Below are positions 42,204-43,091 of a stretch of DNA of 43,091 nucleotides, piece after piece (positions within the stretch are counted from its first letter, which is position 1; each line of letters starts with the position of its first letter). This DNA is from Lysobacteraceae bacterium UBA6001 (GTDB taxonomy: Bacteria > Pseudomonadota > Gammaproteobacteria > Xanthomonadales > Xanthomonadaceae). The stretch spans positions 1-43,091 of the forward strand of contig DJAN01000099.1 in the NCBI GenBank assembly GCA_002429615.1, in the 5' to 3' direction. A program made the translations under genes and the position numbers. Below the pieces are notes generated by a model. The model was given only the letters and a program-made list of their open reading frames with translations. It did no database searches and was not told where the DNA came from.

Positions 42204-42830
42204 ATGGCCGAGGTCGAAACACCACAGGATCTGGACCTGGAACTGGTCCGGCGCGTGCAGCGCGGCGAGAGCGCGGCGTTCGATGTGCTGGTGCGCAAGT
42301 ACCAGCACCGCATCGTCGCCCTCATCGGGCGCTACATCAGCGACTGGAGCGAGTGCCAGGACGTGGCCCAGGAAACCTTCCTGCGCGCATACCGCGCGCT
42401 GGGCAGTTTCCGCGGAGACGCCCAGTTCTATACCTGGTTGCACCGTATTGCCGTCAACACCGCCAAGAACCACCTGGTCGCGCACAACCGCCGCCCGCCC
42501 ACCGACGACATCGACGTCGCCGATGCCGAGCAGTTCGATGGGGCCACCCGTCTGCGCGATACCGATACCCCGGAGCGTGAACTGATGCGCCAGGAGCTGG
42601 AACAAACCGTGATGAAAGCGGTCCAAGCCTTGCCGGAAGAACTCCGGTCGGCCATCACCCTGCGCGAGGTGGAGGGCCTGAGCTACGAGGAAATCGCGCA
42701 GAAGATGGATTGCCCGATCGGAACGGTGCGCTCGCGCATCTTCCGGGCGCGCGAAGCCATCGACGCCGAGCTGCGGCCTCTGCTGGAGACCGACAGCGCC
42801 ACCCGTGATCGACAGCGTGATCGTGTATGA
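42204..42830 (+). CDS. rpoE: RNA polymerase extracytoplasmic sigma factor (RpoE, 208 aa)
   Basis: ATG at 42204 has CAGGAG 11 bases upstream; a GTG at 42192 in the same frame is an alternative. Region 2 is QHRIVALIGRYISDWSEC and VAQETFLRAYRALGSFRG. Region 4 is LPEELRSAITLREVEGLSYE and EIAQKMDCPIGTVRSRIF. It directs the envelope-stress response and is held by an anti-sigma factor at the inner membrane. The next gene starts on an ATGA overlap and encodes that type of protein. The sigma-E-like promoter upstream supports autoregulation. Confidence 0.95.
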   Translation: MAEVETPQDLDLELVRRVQRGESAAFDVLVRKYQHRIVALIGRYISDWSECQDVAQETFLRAYRALGSFRGDAQFYTWLHRIAVNTAKNHLVAHNRRPPTDDIDVADAEQFDGATRLRDTDTPERELMRQELEQTVMKAVQALPEELRSAITLREVEGLSYEEIAQKMDCPIGTVRSRIFRAREAIDAELRPLLETDSATRDRQRDRV

Positions 42831-43091
42831 ACCCAGAGTCTTCCCCTTCCAGTGACAAGTTCGAAGTCCACTACCGGCAACAGTTGTCGGCGCTGATCGA
42901 CGGCGAACTGCCGGCCGACGAGGCCCGCTTCCTGCTGCGTCGCCTGCAGCACGACGACGAACTGTCCGGCTGCCACGAACGCTGGCAGCTGTGCGGCGAT
43001 GTGCTGCGCGGCATGGCCAGCGCCCCGGCGCCGGTGGATTTCGCCGCCCGCGTCCGCGTCGCGGTGGCCGCCGCAGATCGGAAGAGCGTCG
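42827..43091 (+). CDS. rseA: Anti-sigma-E factor RseA-like, 5' part (ends at adapter)
   Basis: MNPESSPSSDKFEVHYRQQL begins the protein; LSALIDGELPADEARFLLRR is the sigma-binding N-terminal RseA domain. It overlaps rpoE by four bases, the normal order. Reading continues to the window edge, but bases from 43075 are Illumina adapter, so only about 82 residues (to 43074) are real and the last ones (DRKSV) are artefacts. The transmembrane helix and periplasmic part are missing. Confidence 0.88.
   Translation, partial: MNPESSPSSDKFEVHYRQQLSALIDGELPADEARFLLRRLQHDDELSGCHERWQLCGDVLRGMASAPAPVDFAARVRVAVAAADRKSV
43075..43091 (+). other. Sequencing adapter remnant at the contig end
   Basis: AGATCGGAAGAGCGTCG is a 17-base exact match to the start of the Illumina TruSeq adapter. 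A 17-base match here by chance is very unlikely. It should be trimmed; it is not part of the genome. Confidence 0.93.

Overview
The window is GC-rich chromosomal DNA from a gammaproteobacterium of the Xanthomonadaceae/Lysobacteraceae (Lysobacter, Luteimonas or Pseudoxanthomonas type). This assignment rests on strong G/C bias at third codon positions, secreted S9 dipeptidyl peptidase IV and DUF885 proteins, and repeated REP-like palindromes with the core GTAGGAGCGGCTTCAGCC. It is inferred from gene content and style, without a database search. I see no tRNA, rRNA, CRISPR array, transposase or prophage. The last 17 bases match the start of the Illumina TruSeq adapter, so the right edge is probably a contig end.

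Layout. 1-4.8 kb, minus strand: a partial oleate hydratase, an alpha/beta-hydrolase lipase, a long-armed REP pair, hemB, a bestrophin-like channel and a small membrane protein. 4.9-11.2 kb: a small lipoprotein, a DUF885 protein, a Coa1-like membrane protein, a 2-oxoglutarate oxygenase and dipeptidyl peptidase IV. 11.5-15.5 kb: radA, a DUF805 protein, three tiny minus-strand genes, a short unknown gene and a CcsA/YpjD-type membrane protein. 15.6-21.3 kb: ffh, a nitronate monooxygenase and a class IV aminotransferase, then rpsP-rimM-trmD-rplS. 21.4-28.6 kb: a MATE exporter, a lipoprotein, hslR, katG, a DUF937 protein and a monofunctional catalase. 28.7-31.3 kb: mutS.

31.4-38.4 kb is the most coherent metabolic block. 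Five plus-strand genes (methylmalonate-semialdehyde dehydrogenase, acyl-CoA dehydrogenase, enoyl-CoA hydratase, 3-hydroxyisobutyryl-CoA hydrolase, 3-hydroxyisobutyrate dehydrogenase) take isobutyryl-CoA from valine to propionyl-CoA. A divergent HTH regulator of the short-chain acyl-CoA-sensing type sits next to them. The 118-bp region between carries two mirror-image pairs of a TTCGCA motif, a likely shared operator system. 38.7-43.1 kb: a zinc-type CDF exporter, a FadB-like multifunctional beta-oxidation protein, and rpoE followed by a truncated rseA-like anti-sigma gene behind a sigma-E-type promoter.

Most of the window is housekeeping. The less ordinary signals lie in non-coding stretches: the acyl-CoA regulator operators, a katG leader with a 19-codon ORF and hairpins, a catalase leader with a buried ribosome binding site, a four-hairpin block after rplS, and the REP family.
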